From Croceimicrobium sp965279135 (GTDB lineage: Bacteria > Bacteroidota > Bacteroidia > Flavobacteriales > Schleiferiaceae): 64,000 nt of DNA. Under the pieces are notes generated by a model. It had not been told where the DNA came from. It saw nothing but the letters and a program-made list of their open reading frames with translations, and did not search any database. How positions within the stretch are numbered: position 1 is the first letter of the stretch; each line of letters begins with the position of its first letter. Shown here piece after piece: positions 33,955 through 42,363 of this stretch. The position numbers were made by a program, and so were the translations under genes. The DNA is taken from positions 682,001-746,000 of the forward strand of contig OZ257133.1 in assembly GCA_965279135.1 (NCBI GenBank). Reading direction: 5' to 3'.

Positions 33955-34668
33955 CTAAAAAGGTGATTTATCCGGCCATGCCTCAACACCCATCACATAA
34001 CGATTTATTACCTCTAGTTGTATAGCATACTCATCACCCATGAACCCTTTTAGGTCTTGATACTCTATGGCAAAACGATAGGCTCTTTGCATTTTTTGAG
34101 CGGTAGGGTAGTAGGACCAGTGCCATTTTTCCTCGCGGTAACCTACATCCCGATAGGGGTTAAAGGCGGTATAAGGTTGATAGAATCCATAATGATGAGC
34201 ATGGGTTTGGAGCCACTCATAGATGACTGCCCCTTCACCTGATTCAAAGTACTCATTGTTCAGTTGGTTAAGGTCGATATCTGTGCCCCAATGATGACGA
34301 CTGGTCCCTGGCATAGAGCTGTATTGCAGAATGCGTTTAGCTCTATCCAATTCAGGTCCCCCGAAACTGAGCCACTTCCTGTTCCAGATGCCTTTTTGAT
34401 AGGTACGATTTCTGGTGGCTGATACTATAGTTAGATCAACTCCATCTTTGCGAGCAGCCTTCCACATTTCCTTAAAGGCTTTGTAAGTCTCCTCCCTTAA
34501 GTAGGAAGGCTTGTTGCAATATTTACTTCGGACCTTATCAAAATCTCGATGTGAGGATGGATCTATATCTCCAAGTAAATCTGCCTTAGTGAACTCCGGC
34601 AGGCGTATAAAGCTGGAATGCCCAAAAAGGAACAAGCATGCTAGAGCAGCTTTCAGCATTCCCTTCAT
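33955..34668 (-). CDS. M15-family D-Ala-D-Ala carboxypeptidase-like peptidase
   Basis: 237 residues with a signal peptide (MKGMLKAALACLFLFGHSSF). The zinc site of VanY/M15B enzymes is visible: SRHHWGTDIDL near residue 135 (His and Asp ligands) and EEKWHWSYYP near 190 (catalytic Glu, then His ligand). SATRNRTYQKGIWNRKW matches the substrate-binding start of the domain. It trims peptidoglycan peptides in the periplasm. It abuts the isocitrate dehydrogenase gene but has no functional link with it. Confidence 0.9.
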   Translation of the reverse strand: MKGMLKAALACLFLFGHSSFIRLPEFTKADLLGDIDPSSHRDFDKVRSKYCNKPSYLREETYKAFKEMWKAARKDGVDLTIVSATRNRTYQKGIWNRKWLSFGGPELDRAKRILQYSSMPGTSRHHWGTDIDLNQLNNEYFESGEGAVIYEWLQTHAHHYGFYQPYTAFNPYRDVGYREEKWHWSYYPTAQKMQRAYRFAIEYQDLKGFMGDEYAIQLEVINRYVMGVEAWPDKSPF

Positions 34669-34671
34669 TCT

Positions 34672-36891
34672 CTATCCAATAATTGCATTGAGCGCCTCGC
34701 TTGGCCGCATGGCATTGCTAACCTTGGCTTCACCCGGATTAAAGTAACCGGCAATGTCAATAGGTTCTCCCTGCACATCAATAAGATCCTTGAATATCAT
34801 TTCTTCGCTCTCCTGCATCTTAGAGGCTATAGTTTCAAAGATCATTTTTAACTCCTGATCCTCATCTTGCTTTGCTAAAGCCTGTGCCCAATACATCGCA
34901 AGGTAGAAATGACTGCCGCGATTGTCGATTTCCTTTACTTTCCGTGAAGGTCCCTTATTATTATTTAGATAATCCGTATTGGCTTGGTCCAGGCATTTTG
35001 CTAAGAGTGCAGCCCTTGGGTTATTGCTGGCCTCAGCCAAATGTTCTAATGATGCAGCCAGGGCCAGGAATTCTCCTAAAGAATCCCAGCGAAGGTGATT
35101 TTCTCTTACGAATTGGTCAACGTGTTTGGGTGCCGAACCACCGGCTCCGGTTTCAAACAGGCCTCCGCCATTCATAAGGGGAACGATACTTAGCATTTTA
35201 GCACTTGTTCCGACTTCGAGAATTGGGAAAAGATCAGTAAGGTAATCTCGCAGCACATTCCCGGTTACGGAAATCGTATCCAATCCATCTTTGGCCCTTT
35301 GACAACTGTAAAGGGTAGCTTCAGGAACACTCATTATGGGTAGTTCTAATCCAGAAGTGTCATGGTCCTTTAGGTAGGCTTTAACCTTTTTGATGAGTTC
35401 CCTATCATGTGCTCGGGTTTCGCTAAGCCAGAAAACCGCAGGCGCTCCAGTGGCTCTGGCCCGATTCACTGCAAGCTTAACCCAATCGCGAATAGCGGCA
35501 TCTTTAACCTGGCACATTCTCCAGATATCACCAGCTTCCACTTCATGACTGATCAGGGAATTACCGTTTGCATCTATAATAGAGATTGTACCAGCTTGAT
35601 CTAGGATAAAGGTCTTATCATGCGATCCGTACTCCTCTGCCTTTTGAGCCATTAAACCAACATTGCTCACACTTCCCATGGTCGTTGGATCAAATGCACC
35701 ATTGGCCTTGCAGAAGTTTATAGTTTCTTCATAAAGAGTGGCATAGCTACGATCTGGAATACAAGCTTTGGTATCCTGGGTTTCACCCTTCAAATTCCAC
35801 ATGCGTCCGGATGTTCGAATCATGGCCGGCATTGAGGCATCTATGATTACATCATTGGGCATATGAAGATTGGTGATTCCTCGATGAGAGTTTACCATCG
35901 CCAAATCCGGACCTCGGTCATAACAAGCTTGGATATCCTTCTTGATCTCTTCCTGTTGGCTAGGAGGAAGGATGGCAATTTTATTCAGAATTGGGGTCAT
36001 CCCTGTATTTGGATTCACCCTTAGAGCAGCGAATGCCTCAGAATGCTTTTCGAAGACTGGCTTGAAATAGGCTTTTACGAAATATCCGAAAAGCACTGGA
36101 TCAGATACCTTCATCATCGTAGCCTTCAGATGCACGGAGAATAAGATTCCCTTTTCTTTTGCATCCTCCAATTCCCTTTCGATAAATGCTTGCAGGGCTT
36201 TGGCACTCATAAATGAGCCGTCAATTACTTCGTCTTTTTGCAGCTCAATGGAGTCCTTTAGGATCTTTTCCGTTCCGTCATTTAAACGGTGTACAATGCG
36301 GACCGTAGTAGCTTCTGAAAGGGTATGACTCTTTTCGCTGGCGTAAAAGTCACCGTCCTCCATGTGCGCAACATGGGATTTAGAGTCAGCAGTCCAGGCT
36401 CCCATGGAATGCGGGTGTTTACGGGCAAAATCTTTAACTGCCTCTGGTGCTCTTCGATCAGAATTGCCCTCTCTTAAGACCGGATTAACCGCACTGCCCT
36501 TAACCTTGATATATCTTTCCTGAATACTTCTTTCTTCATCCCCTTTAGGGTGATCAGGATAGTCTGGAATAGCAAATCCTTGTTCCTGTAATTCTTTGAT
36601 TGCAGCCTTTAATTGCGGTAAGGAAGCCGAGATATTTGGAAGCTTAATGATATTGGCTTCGGGTGTTTGGGCTATTTCTCCTAGTTCCGTCAAACTGTCT
36701 TCCACCCTTTGATCTTCGCTAAGGTATTCTGGCATGGCGGCTAATACCCTCGCGGCTAAGGATATATCTCGTGTTTCAACCTCAATCCCTGCATGCTTGG
36801 TAAAGCTTTGAATTATAGGGAGTAAGGAGCGGGTAGCTAGTGCAGGTGCCTCATCGGTTAGGGTGTACAGAATCTTGTTTTGATTACTCAT
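34672..36891 (-). CDS. icd: Monomeric NADP-dependent isocitrate dehydrogenase
   Basis: 739 residues, standard for the monomeric (IDH-II) class. The start chosen is ATG 36891 (MSNQNKILYTLTDEAPALAT), the usual N-terminus; a TTG at 36909 only adds six residues. SDRRAPEAVKDFARKHPHSMG, HSRGITNLH-like MVNSHRGITNLHMPND, and GSAPKHVDQFVRENHLRWDS are strongly conserved features. It oxidises isocitrate to 2-oxoglutarate with NADP in the TCA cycle. A -7 box lies 41 bases upstream. Confidence 0.96.
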   Translation of the reverse strand: MSNQNKILYTLTDEAPALATRSLLPIIQSFTKHAGIEVETRDISLAARVLAAMPEYLSEDQRVEDSLTELGEIAQTPEANIIKLPNISASLPQLKAAIKELQEQGFAIPDYPDHPKGDEERSIQERYIKVKGSAVNPVLREGNSDRRAPEAVKDFARKHPHSMGAWTADSKSHVAHMEDGDFYASEKSHTLSEATTVRIVHRLNDGTEKILKDSIELQKDEVIDGSFMSAKALQAFIERELEDAKEKGILFSVHLKATMMKVSDPVLFGYFVKAYFKPVFEKHSEAFAALRVNPNTGMTPILNKIAILPPSQQEEIKKDIQACYDRGPDLAMVNSHRGITNLHMPNDVIIDASMPAMIRTSGRMWNLKGETQDTKACIPDRSYATLYEETINFCKANGAFDPTTMGSVSNVGLMAQKAEEYGSHDKTFILDQAGTISIIDANGNSLISHEVEAGDIWRMCQVKDAAIRDWVKLAVNRARATGAPAVFWLSETRAHDRELIKKVKAYLKDHDTSGLELPIMSVPEATLYSCQRAKDGLDTISVTGNVLRDYLTDLFPILEVGTSAKMLSIVPLMNGGGLFETGAGGSAPKHVDQFVRENHLRWDSLGEFLALAASLEHLAEASNNPRAALLAKCLDQANTDYLNNNKGPSRKVKEIDNRGSHFYLAMYWAQALAKQDEDQELKMIFETIASKMQESEEMIFKDLIDVQGEPIDIAGYFNPGEAKVSNAMRPSEALNAIIG

Positions 36892-36931
36892 CAATAAAGG
36901 TTTGGTCAATTAAAATGGTCGGAGAGGCGAG

Positions 36932-36939
36932 CAAAAATA
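36932..36939 (-). promoter_or_regulatory. -7 box for icd
   Basis: The minus strand reads TATTTTTG, a full match to TAnnTTTG, 41 bases before ATG 36891. Confidence 0.5.
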
Positions 36940-36999
36940 GAAAATTGAAGGTCATTGTGGGCCTTCATATTGGTATACCTTGCTAAAATGAGATAGCAT

Positions 37000-38748
37000 T
37001 TATTCAATATCCAATCCGAGGTCCTCTCGCATCTTAGCCAGGTGAGGATTCTTTTCCAGGAGGTATTGATATTTCTCGTTGGCTGAATAGGGATCTAGTT
37101 TTTGGCTGCCTTCTACAATCTTGATGCTGAAAAACAGTCCAAAGTTTTGAAGCTGTTCCCTACAGAAATAGAGGAGATCCCTCTTGATCTCTTGGAATTT
37201 CTGAGCTTGAATGGTATTATCCAGGGTTACTTCCACTTCAAAGTTTTCTTTGATGTGCAGTCCTTTGTCAATTAAAGTGGCTACCACTACTTTCTGCCCT
37301 TTGCCCTTCGCTTCTTCTATAAACTGATTCCAGACTTTTTTAAGTTGATCTTCATTGAAGGCATTTTGGGGTTTACCCGCTATTGGACGATCTAAATCCT
37401 CCTCTTCCTGATCGGAGCTATCCTTATTGTTTTTTAGTTCTCCTTTTAAAGCCTTGTTTATCGAGAAGGAGCCTTCTCGTTTCTTTTGAAACCGAGGATT
37501 TGTTTCAGCGACTTTCGGTAAATCTTCCTTAGGGCCGTCTTTTTCCGTATTGACGATTTCAGGCTCAGTTATAACTTCCTTAGCCTGCTCCTTGGTAGTT
37601 GACTCTGAAGTTGGACTAACTGAAATTGGAGGAGCCTCCTTTCTAGTTAATGACTCAGGCTTTTTTTTTTCTCCGCTTTGGGCGGAGTTGGTTTTTTGCC
37701 AAAGCATCATTAACTCCAATAGAGCTAATTCTACCAGCAGTCGAGTGTTGTTGCTATTCTTGTAGCGCACATCAGCTTCTCCCAGAACTTTTAAAGCGTT
37801 TAGGATAAATCGGCTGTTCACTAATTGAGCTTGTTGCTGATAGCGTTCTTTTACCTCATTGCCAACCTCTAAGAGCGAAAGGGTGCTCGGATCCTGGCAA
37901 ACCAGCAGATCCCGGCAGTGAGATGCAAGGCCATTTATATAGAGATGGCCGTCAAAACCGTTTTCTAGGATTTCGTCGAAAAGATTTAAAAGACCAGCCT
38001 GATCTCCATTCATTACCAGCTCTATGGAGCGGAAGTAGTAGTCATAGTCCAAAATCCGCAGATTCTCGATGACATCCTGATAGCTTACATGTTCACCTGA
38101 AAAAGAGACGATACGATCAAAGATCGAAAGTGCATCGCGAAGAGCGCCGTCTGCTTTTTGGGCAATGATGCGCAGGGCTGAATCTTCAGCCGTAACGCCT
38201 TCTTTTTGCGCAACACTCTGTAGATGCCCAGCAATATCCTCAACAGATATTCTCTTAAAATCATAAATCTGGCAGCGACTTAAGATGGTCGGAATAATCT
38301 TATGCTTTTCCGTGGTCGCTAAAATGAAAATCGCATGTTTGGGTGGTTCCTCTAAGGTCTTAAGAAAAGCATTGAATGCTTGTTGCGAGAGCATATGCAC
38401 CTCATCAATAATATACACCTTAAAGTTTCCAACCTGGGGTGCAAAACGCACTTGATCGATCAGGTTTCGAATGTCATCAACGGAGTTGTTGGATGCAGCA
38501 TCGAGCTCGAAAATATTGAAAGAAAAATCCTGATCGGGAGCTTCCTGTCCATCCGAATTAATCATCCGGGCTAAGATCCGGGCTGAGGTAGTTTTTCCAA
38601 CTCCACGAGGACCGGTAAACAAAAGCGCCTGAGCTAAATGATTATTCTCTATGGCCTTATGCAGCGTATTGGTTACGTGGTCCTGACCTACAACTTCTTT
38701 AAAAGCCTGCGGGCGATATTTTCGTGCCGATACAATGTAGTTTTCCAT
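37000..38748 (-). CDS. dnaX: DNA polymerase III subunit tau/gamma
   Basis: 582 residues. Clamp-loader ATPase: SARKYRPQAFKEVVGQ, GPRGVGKTTSARILARM (Walker A), FELDAASNNSVDDIR, VYIIDEVHMLS (Walker B) and ATTEKHKIIPTILSRC with the SRC arginine finger. The zinc-binding cysteines between Walker A and B are absent, as in other flavobacteria. Domain III ends near residue 350, then a low-complexity linker (360-440) and a C-terminal tau domain (~445-582). A run of ten A at codons 360-363 could give a short gamma form. It loads the sliding clamp at the replication fork. Confidence 0.95.
   Translation of the reverse strand: MENYIVSARKYRPQAFKEVVGQDHVTNTLHKAIENNHLAQALLFTGPRGVGKTTSARILARMINSDGQEAPDQDFSFNIFELDAASNNSVDDIRNLIDQVRFAPQVGNFKVYIIDEVHMLSQQAFNAFLKTLEEPPKHAIFILATTEKHKIIPTILSRCQIYDFKRISVEDIAGHLQSVAQKEGVTAEDSALRIIAQKADGALRDALSIFDRIVSFSGEHVSYQDVIENLRILDYDYYFRSIELVMNGDQAGLLNLFDEILENGFDGHLYINGLASHCRDLLVCQDPSTLSLLEVGNEVKERYQQQAQLVNSRFILNALKVLGEADVRYKNSNNTRLLVELALLELMMLWQKTNSAQSGEKKKPESLTRKEAPPISVSPTSESTTKEQAKEVITEPEIVNTEKDGPKEDLPKVAETNPRFQKKREGSFSINKALKGELKNNKDSSDQEEEDLDRPIAGKPQNAFNEDQLKKVWNQFIEEAKGKGQKVVVATLIDKGLHIKENFEVEVTLDNTIQAQKFQEIKRDLLYFCREQLQNFGLFFSIKIVEGSQKLDPYSANEKYQYLLEKNPHLAKMREDLGLDIE
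37661..37670 (-). other. A10 slippage-prone run in dnaX
   Basis: On the coding strand GGAG is followed by ten A and then GCCTGAG. In frame it reads Glu360-Lys-Lys-Lys-Pro. One extra A gives Lys-Lys-Lys-Ala then TGA (about 364 residues); one A fewer gives stop TAA after Ser-Leu-Ser-His (about 366 residues). Both shifts end directly after domain III. Confidence 0.6.
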
Positions 38749-38755
38749 AGAGCAG

Positions 38756-38763
38756 CAAAGATA
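38756..38763 (-). promoter_or_regulatory. -7 box for dnaX
   Basis: The minus strand reads TATCTTTG (full match), only 8 bases before the dnaX ATG; the transcript would be nearly leaderless. The region where the -33 should lie runs into the heptad repeats. Confidence 0.45.
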
Positions 38764-38771
38764 GGACTTAG

Positions 38772-39029
38772 TAGCTAGTACAAGGTATAAGGTAGAAAGT
38801 AGAAAGTAGAAAGTAGGAAGTAGGAAGTAGGAAGAGTGGGTTGGTGCCGGGAGATTGAATTTAGTTCCAAGTCAGGATTCATTTAGGAAGCATTTGAGAA
38901 TTTCACCTTGCTCACAATACATGGAACTAAAATCCTAAAGGGCTAGGTCTTTCTACTTTCTACTAAATACTATGTACTAACTACCATCTACTAACTACCA
39001 TCTACTAACTACCATCTACTAACTACCAT
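38772..39029. repeat. Heptad-repeat palindromic element, copy 2
   Basis: The left arm has nine 7-base units (TAGCTAG, TACAAGG, TATAAGG, TAGAAAG x3, TAGGAAG x3) at 38772-38834. The core (38860-38963) begins TTTAGTTCCA and contains TGGAACTAAA, its inverted copy, about 60 bases later. The right arm is CTTTCTA x2 and further CT-type heptads, ending in four 14-base units (CTACTAACTACCAT) from 38974 to 39029. The right arm is the opposite strand of the left-arm type, so the whole is a large inverted repeat. It lies between dnaX and the LamG gene. Confidence 0.85.
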
Positions 39030-39064
39030 TTGATTTTTCTCTATTTTTAAATAAAATCTGTCCT

Positions 39065-40459
39065 ATTAAAAGTCTTTACTCCCTATTTCTTCTCTGTGCA
39101 TTAGGTGCCCAATCAATTTCGGCGCAATGTGATTTACGGGCTCACTTCCCCTTAAATGGTGATGCCCAAGATTCAAGTGTTTACCAAAATCATGGAACCT
39201 TTTTTGGCGGAAACCTAAGTCCTGCTCCAGACCGCTTTAACAATCCAAACGGAGCCGTTTATTTTGACGGGGTAGACGATTATATTGACACCTATACGAC
39301 TTATGATTTCCCCAGCCGCACTGTAACTTTTTGGGCGTACGCAGAGCAAATCAACACTAGGAGCTCCATTATTTCGCATGATGCCAACACCCTTAATTAC
39401 GGTGCATTTAGTTCAGAAATCGATAATGGAAGCTTGGTGGGTAGGGCAGGAGGTACAGGTAGTTTAACCTATGCAGCGCCAATTGATACGGCAAAATGGT
39501 TCCATGTTGCACTGGTGCGCACACCAGATAGTTGCTTTTACTATTTTAATGGACAGTTAAGGGCAGGTGCACTTTCCAATTCCAATGGTAGTTCTTTCAG
39601 CGCCTATGTACACTTGGTTATTGGCGCTCATCGCTCCAGGACTATTCGCTTTTTTAAGGGTAGGATTGACGACTTAAAGATTTTTGACTGCGCCTTAAAT
39701 TCCAACCAAATTGATTCCATTTTTCAAGGTCAGGTTCCAGATCCCTTGCCCAGATTACCACAGGATACTTCATTATGTTTAGGCGATTCGCTGGAAATAA
39801 TAATGCCCGATACGAATACCATAAACTACCTATGGGATAATGGCAGTACCTCCCATAGTAGAACGGTTTATCAAAGTGGAGCCTATTGGCTGAGGATTAT
39901 GGGAAACAATGATACGATCCAGGATACTATTGTCGTAGATTTTCTGGATCTTGATTCTCTAAAGGTTCCTTTGCCTGCGGATACAAGCCTTTGTTTTAGA
40001 CAGAGCTTTTATTATGACTTCAATCAGGAGCCATTTACTGAAGTGCGAATTAATGGCAGTCCTATCCAAAATGGCTTGTTCCATTTCCGCGAGGCTGGTC
40101 TCTACGGCATCGAATACGTGCATCCTTGTGGGGTTCGGACTACAGATTTTAGCTTATCCTATCAATTCTGTGATTGCAATTTGGTCATGCCCGATGCATT
40201 TAGTCCAAATGGCGATGGCTTTAATGATGAATTTGAAATTAAAAGTGCTTGCGCCGGTTTTAATTATCAAATTGAAATCTTTAATCGCTGGGGCATCCTT
40301 GTTTTCAGCAATGATAACATAGGTGATTATTGGGACGGAACTTCCAAAGGCGTGGATGCTCCACCGGGAGTGTTCGTTTATAAAATCACTTATTATGCTG
40401 AGATTGGAGGGAGACGCATTGAGAAGTTTGAGCAGGGGACAGTGAGGGTGTATAGATAA
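39065..40459 (+). CDS. Secreted LamG-domain protein with CHU_C C-terminus; non-canonical start
   Basis: 464 residues if started at ATT 39065. Frame analysis shows a complete signal peptide read from there, (I/M)KSLYSLFLLCALGAQSISAQ, followed by a LamG/concanavalin-like domain (LRAHFPLNGDAQDSSVY, AVYFDGVDDYIDT, KGRIDDLKIFDCAL), an Ig-like middle with LPQDTSLCLGDSLEI, and CHU_C (DAFSPNGDGFNDEF, EIFNRWGILVFS, YWDGTSKGVDAPPG, VYKITYYAE). No ATG, GTG or TTG occurs between the upstream stop at 39020 and the signal peptide; the first TTG (39434) would delete the signal and half of LamG. ATT is thus a rare start or a lost start codon. Type IX cargo. Confidence 0.75.
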   Translation: MKSLYSLFLLCALGAQSISAQCDLRAHFPLNGDAQDSSVYQNHGTFFGGNLSPAPDRFNNPNGAVYFDGVDDYIDTYTTYDFPSRTVTFWAYAEQINTRSSIISHDANTLNYGAFSSEIDNGSLVGRAGGTGSLTYAAPIDTAKWFHVALVRTPDSCFYYFNGQLRAGALSNSNGSSFSAYVHLVIGAHRSRTIRFFKGRIDDLKIFDCALNSNQIDSIFQGQVPDPLPRLPQDTSLCLGDSLEIIMPDTNTINYLWDNGSTSHSRTVYQSGAYWLRIMGNNDTIQDTIVVDFLDLDSLKVPLPADTSLCFRQSFYYDFNQEPFTEVRINGSPIQNGLFHFREAGLYGIEYVHPCGVRTTDFSLSYQFCDCNLVMPDAFSPNGDGFNDEFEIKSACAGFNYQIEIFNRWGILVFSNDNIGDYWDGTSKGVDAPPGVFVYKITYYAEIGGRRIEKFEQGTVRVYR

Positions 40460-40627
40460 ATAGTACTTAGTATCTAGTACAGAGTAAAAAGATGGGATTT
40501 AGTTCCAAGTCTTGATTCATTTAAGAAGCATTTGAGAATTTCACCTCACCAATAATACTTGGTTCTAAAATCTACAGGGCAAGGTCTTTCTACTTTCTAC
40601 TAGTTACTAGCTACTAATTACTAATTC
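40460..40627. repeat. Heptad-repeat palindromic element, copy 3
   Basis: The left arm has TAGTACT, TAGTATC, TAGTACA-like heptads; the core (40498-40600) is close to that at 38860 over ~103 bases, beginning TTTAGTTCCAAGTC and sharing GAAGCATTTGAGAATTTCAC. In both copies the two ends of the core are inverted (here TTTAGTTCCAAGT and ACTTGGTTCTAAA). The right arm is CTTTCTA x2, CTAGTTA, CTAGCTA, CTAATTA, CTAATTC. It follows the LamG gene, same orientation as copy 2. Confidence 0.85.
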
Positions 40628-40670
40628 CCAACTTCTTCAACCTCCATGCTTCATTTCCCATCTTTTTCCC

Positions 40671-40678
40671 TACTTTTG
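40671..40678 (+). promoter_or_regulatory. -7 box for rpsF-rpsR-rplI
   Basis: TACTTTTG is a full TAnnTTTG match, 51 bases before the rpsF ATG; no obvious -33. Confidence 0.55.
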
Positions 40679-40729
40679 CCGTCCTTTTTAAAGAAAGGTT
40701 TAAAGCTTTAATTCTTAATTGTTTAACAG

Positions 40730-41065
40730 ATGAATCAATACGAATCCGTTTTCATCATGCATCCCGTCTTATCTGAAGATCAGGTAAGGGAAACGGTAGA
40801 AAAATTCAAAGGCTTCATTGAAGCTAAAGGTGGCAAGGTCCTCCACCAGGAAAGTTGGGGCCTTAAGAAGCTTGCTTATCCAATTCAAAGTAAGCGCAGT
40901 GGTTTCTACCATTTGTTAGAATTCCAGGCTGAAGGAGAGATTATCACTCCTTTAGAAGTAGAAATGAAACGCGATGAGCGCATCATGCGTTTCTTGAATG
41001 TGAGAATGGACAAGCACCATGTGGATTATGCAAAGGTGCGTCGTCAGAAATTGCAAAACGCTTAA
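40730..41065 (+). CDS. rpsF: 30S ribosomal protein S6
   Basis: 111 residues. It opens MNQYESVFIMHPVLSEDQV and has the usual GWGLKKLAYPI-like SWGLKKLAYPIQSKRSG, and EMKRDERIMRFLNVRMDK. S6 binds S18 in the platform of the small subunit, and the two genes are 11 bases apart. No acidic glutamylation tail of the E. coli type is present. Confidence 0.97.
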   Translation: MNQYESVFIMHPVLSEDQVRETVEKFKGFIEAKGGKVLHQESWGLKKLAYPIQSKRSGFYHLLEFQAEGEIITPLEVEMKRDERIMRFLNVRMDKHHVDYAKVRRQKLQNA

Positions 41066-41076
41066 AACATTAGATC

Positions 41077-41364
41077 ATGGCAGAATTGGATACCGGATCA
41101 AACCAATCCGAAATTCGTTACTTACAACCCCTGAAAATTGATACCGGCAAGCGTGAAAAGTATTGTCGTTTCCGTCGCTATGGTATCAAATACGTGGATT
41201 ACAAAGACCCTGATTTCTTGGCTCAGTTCTTAAATGAGCAAGGTAAAATCTTACCACGTCGTATCACCGGAACCTCATTGAAGTACCAACGTAAAGTTTC
41301 TACTTCAATTAAGCGTGCCCGTCATTTGGCGATCCTGCCTTACGTTACCGATAACCTTAAATAA
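41077..41364 (+). CDS. rpsR: 30S ribosomal protein S18
   Basis: 95 residues. EKYCRFRRYGIKYVDYKD, FLNEQGKILPRRITG and RHLAILPYV are the S18 core. The N-terminal ~20 residues are a longer acidic extension than in E. coli. It pairs with S6. The operon continues with rplI 9 bases on. Confidence 0.97.
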   Translation: MAELDTGSNQSEIRYLQPLKIDTGKREKYCRFRRYGIKYVDYKDPDFLAQFLNEQGKILPRRITGTSLKYQRKVSTSIKRARHLAILPYVTDNLK

Positions 41365-41373
41365 TCCAGAAGC

Positions 41374-41826
41374 ATGGAAGTAATTCTCAAACAAGACGTT
41401 GAGCATCTGGGATATAAAGATGACATCGTTACCGTGAAAAATGGATACGGTCGTAACTACCTTATTCCTCAAGGATATGCGGAGTTAGCAACCCCATCTG
41501 CCAAAAAGGTATTAGCAGAAAACTTGAAGCAACGTCGTCATAAAGAAGCAAAAGCTATTGAGGATGCTCAGGCTACCGCTAAAGCTTTGAATGGCATAGA
41601 AATCAAGATGATTGCTAAGGTGGGTAAAGGAAACAAATTGTTTGGCTCACTAAACAATGCCAATCTATCAGAGGCATTAGCGAAGGAAGGCCACTCGATT
41701 GACCGTAAGTTCATTCAGATTCAAGGTGGAACAGTTAAAGCAACTGGTCCTTACACCGCTCACATCCGTTTACATCGTGAGGTGAACGTTGAATTAAACT
41801 TCGAAGTAGTAGCCGAACAGGCTTAA
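41374..41826 (+). CDS. rplI: 50S ribosomal protein L9
   Basis: 150 residues. MEVILKQDVEHLGYKDDIV, VKNGYGRNYLIPQGYA are the N-terminal L9 domain, followed by the linking helix (KKVLAENLKQRRHKEAKAIE) and the C-terminal domain with GKLFGSL-like GNKLFGSLNNANL. Last gene of the ribosomal operon, followed by a strong terminator. Confidence 0.97.
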   Translation: MEVILKQDVEHLGYKDDIVTVKNGYGRNYLIPQGYAELATPSAKKVLAENLKQRRHKEAKAIEDAQATAKALNGIEIKMIAKVGKGNKLFGSLNNANLSEALAKEGHSIDRKFIQIQGGTVKATGPYTAHIRLHREVNVELNFEVVAEQA

Positions 41827-41852
41827 AATCTTTTTTGATTCGAATAGGAGCT

Positions 41853-41891
41853 CCCGACAATCTCATCCTCTGAGGCTGTCGGGATTTTTTT
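41853..41891. terminator. Terminator after rplI, shared with the GNAT gene end
   Basis: CCCGACA (41853-41859) pairs with TGTCGGG (41877-41883), enlarged by an inner CATCCTC/GAGG pairing, followed by eight T. The stop codon of the converging GNAT gene lies inside the loop. Confidence 0.88.
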
Positions 41892-42363
41892 TGAGTAATT
41901 TCTCCATCCGATAGTTTATCAATACCTCGTTTCCGCGCTGATTGCGATTTTCTCGAATAACCCTATAACCCTGCTTTTCCATAAATGGCCGAGCGGTAAT
42001 ACTAATATCTGAAGAGAGGGTTTCTGCTTCTAGTTCCATCGCTTTTCTTTCTATCAGGCTGAGGATTTGCCGTGCTGCACCTTTCTTTTGAAAGTGAGGT
42101 GAAACGTAGAGGAAATCCAAGTAGTCTGCTCCCTTCAGGGATCCAAAACCTAAAAGGTCTTGATCCGATTCCAAAATCAATACCCATTGTTGCTGAATTA
42201 GCTTTTGCCAACGTTCCTCATTTCTTAGACTGAGTAACCATGCCTCGATTTCCGATGGGGAATAGTCATTTGCACAAGTGCTGCGAATGGACTGTTCAAA
42301 TAGTCTTTTCATGGCAGGTAAATCGGTCATGCCTGCCTCTCGGCTGATGTAAGCGGAGTTCAT
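41863..42363 (-). CDS. GNAT-family N-acetyltransferase
   Basis: 166 residues. The acetyl-CoA-binding A motif is LDFLYVSPHFQKKGAARQILSLIE (about residues 88-110), with a following FMEKQGYRVIRENRNQRG strand set usual for YafP/PhnO-like members. The substrate is unknown. The start overlaps the TPR gene stop by four bases, so it is co-transcribed with the group upstream; its last codons are read from the rplI terminator hairpin. Confidence 0.85.
   Translation of the reverse strand: MNSAYISREAGMTDLPAMKRLFEQSIRSTCANDYSPSEIEAWLLSLRNEERWQKLIQQQWVLILESDQDLLGFGSLKGADYLDFLYVSPHFQKKGAARQILSLIERKAMELEAETLSSDISITARPFMEKQGYRVIRENRNQRGNEVLINYRMEKLLKKNPDSLRG

Noticed and set aside
37000..38748. Missing zinc-finger cysteines in dnaX as a defect
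   Set aside because: Flavobacterial DnaX proteins generally lack them; this is a lineage trait.
39434..40459. Start of the LamG/CHU_C protein at TTG 39434
   Set aside because: It would remove the signal peptide and half of the LamG domain, which are clearly in the same frame upstream.
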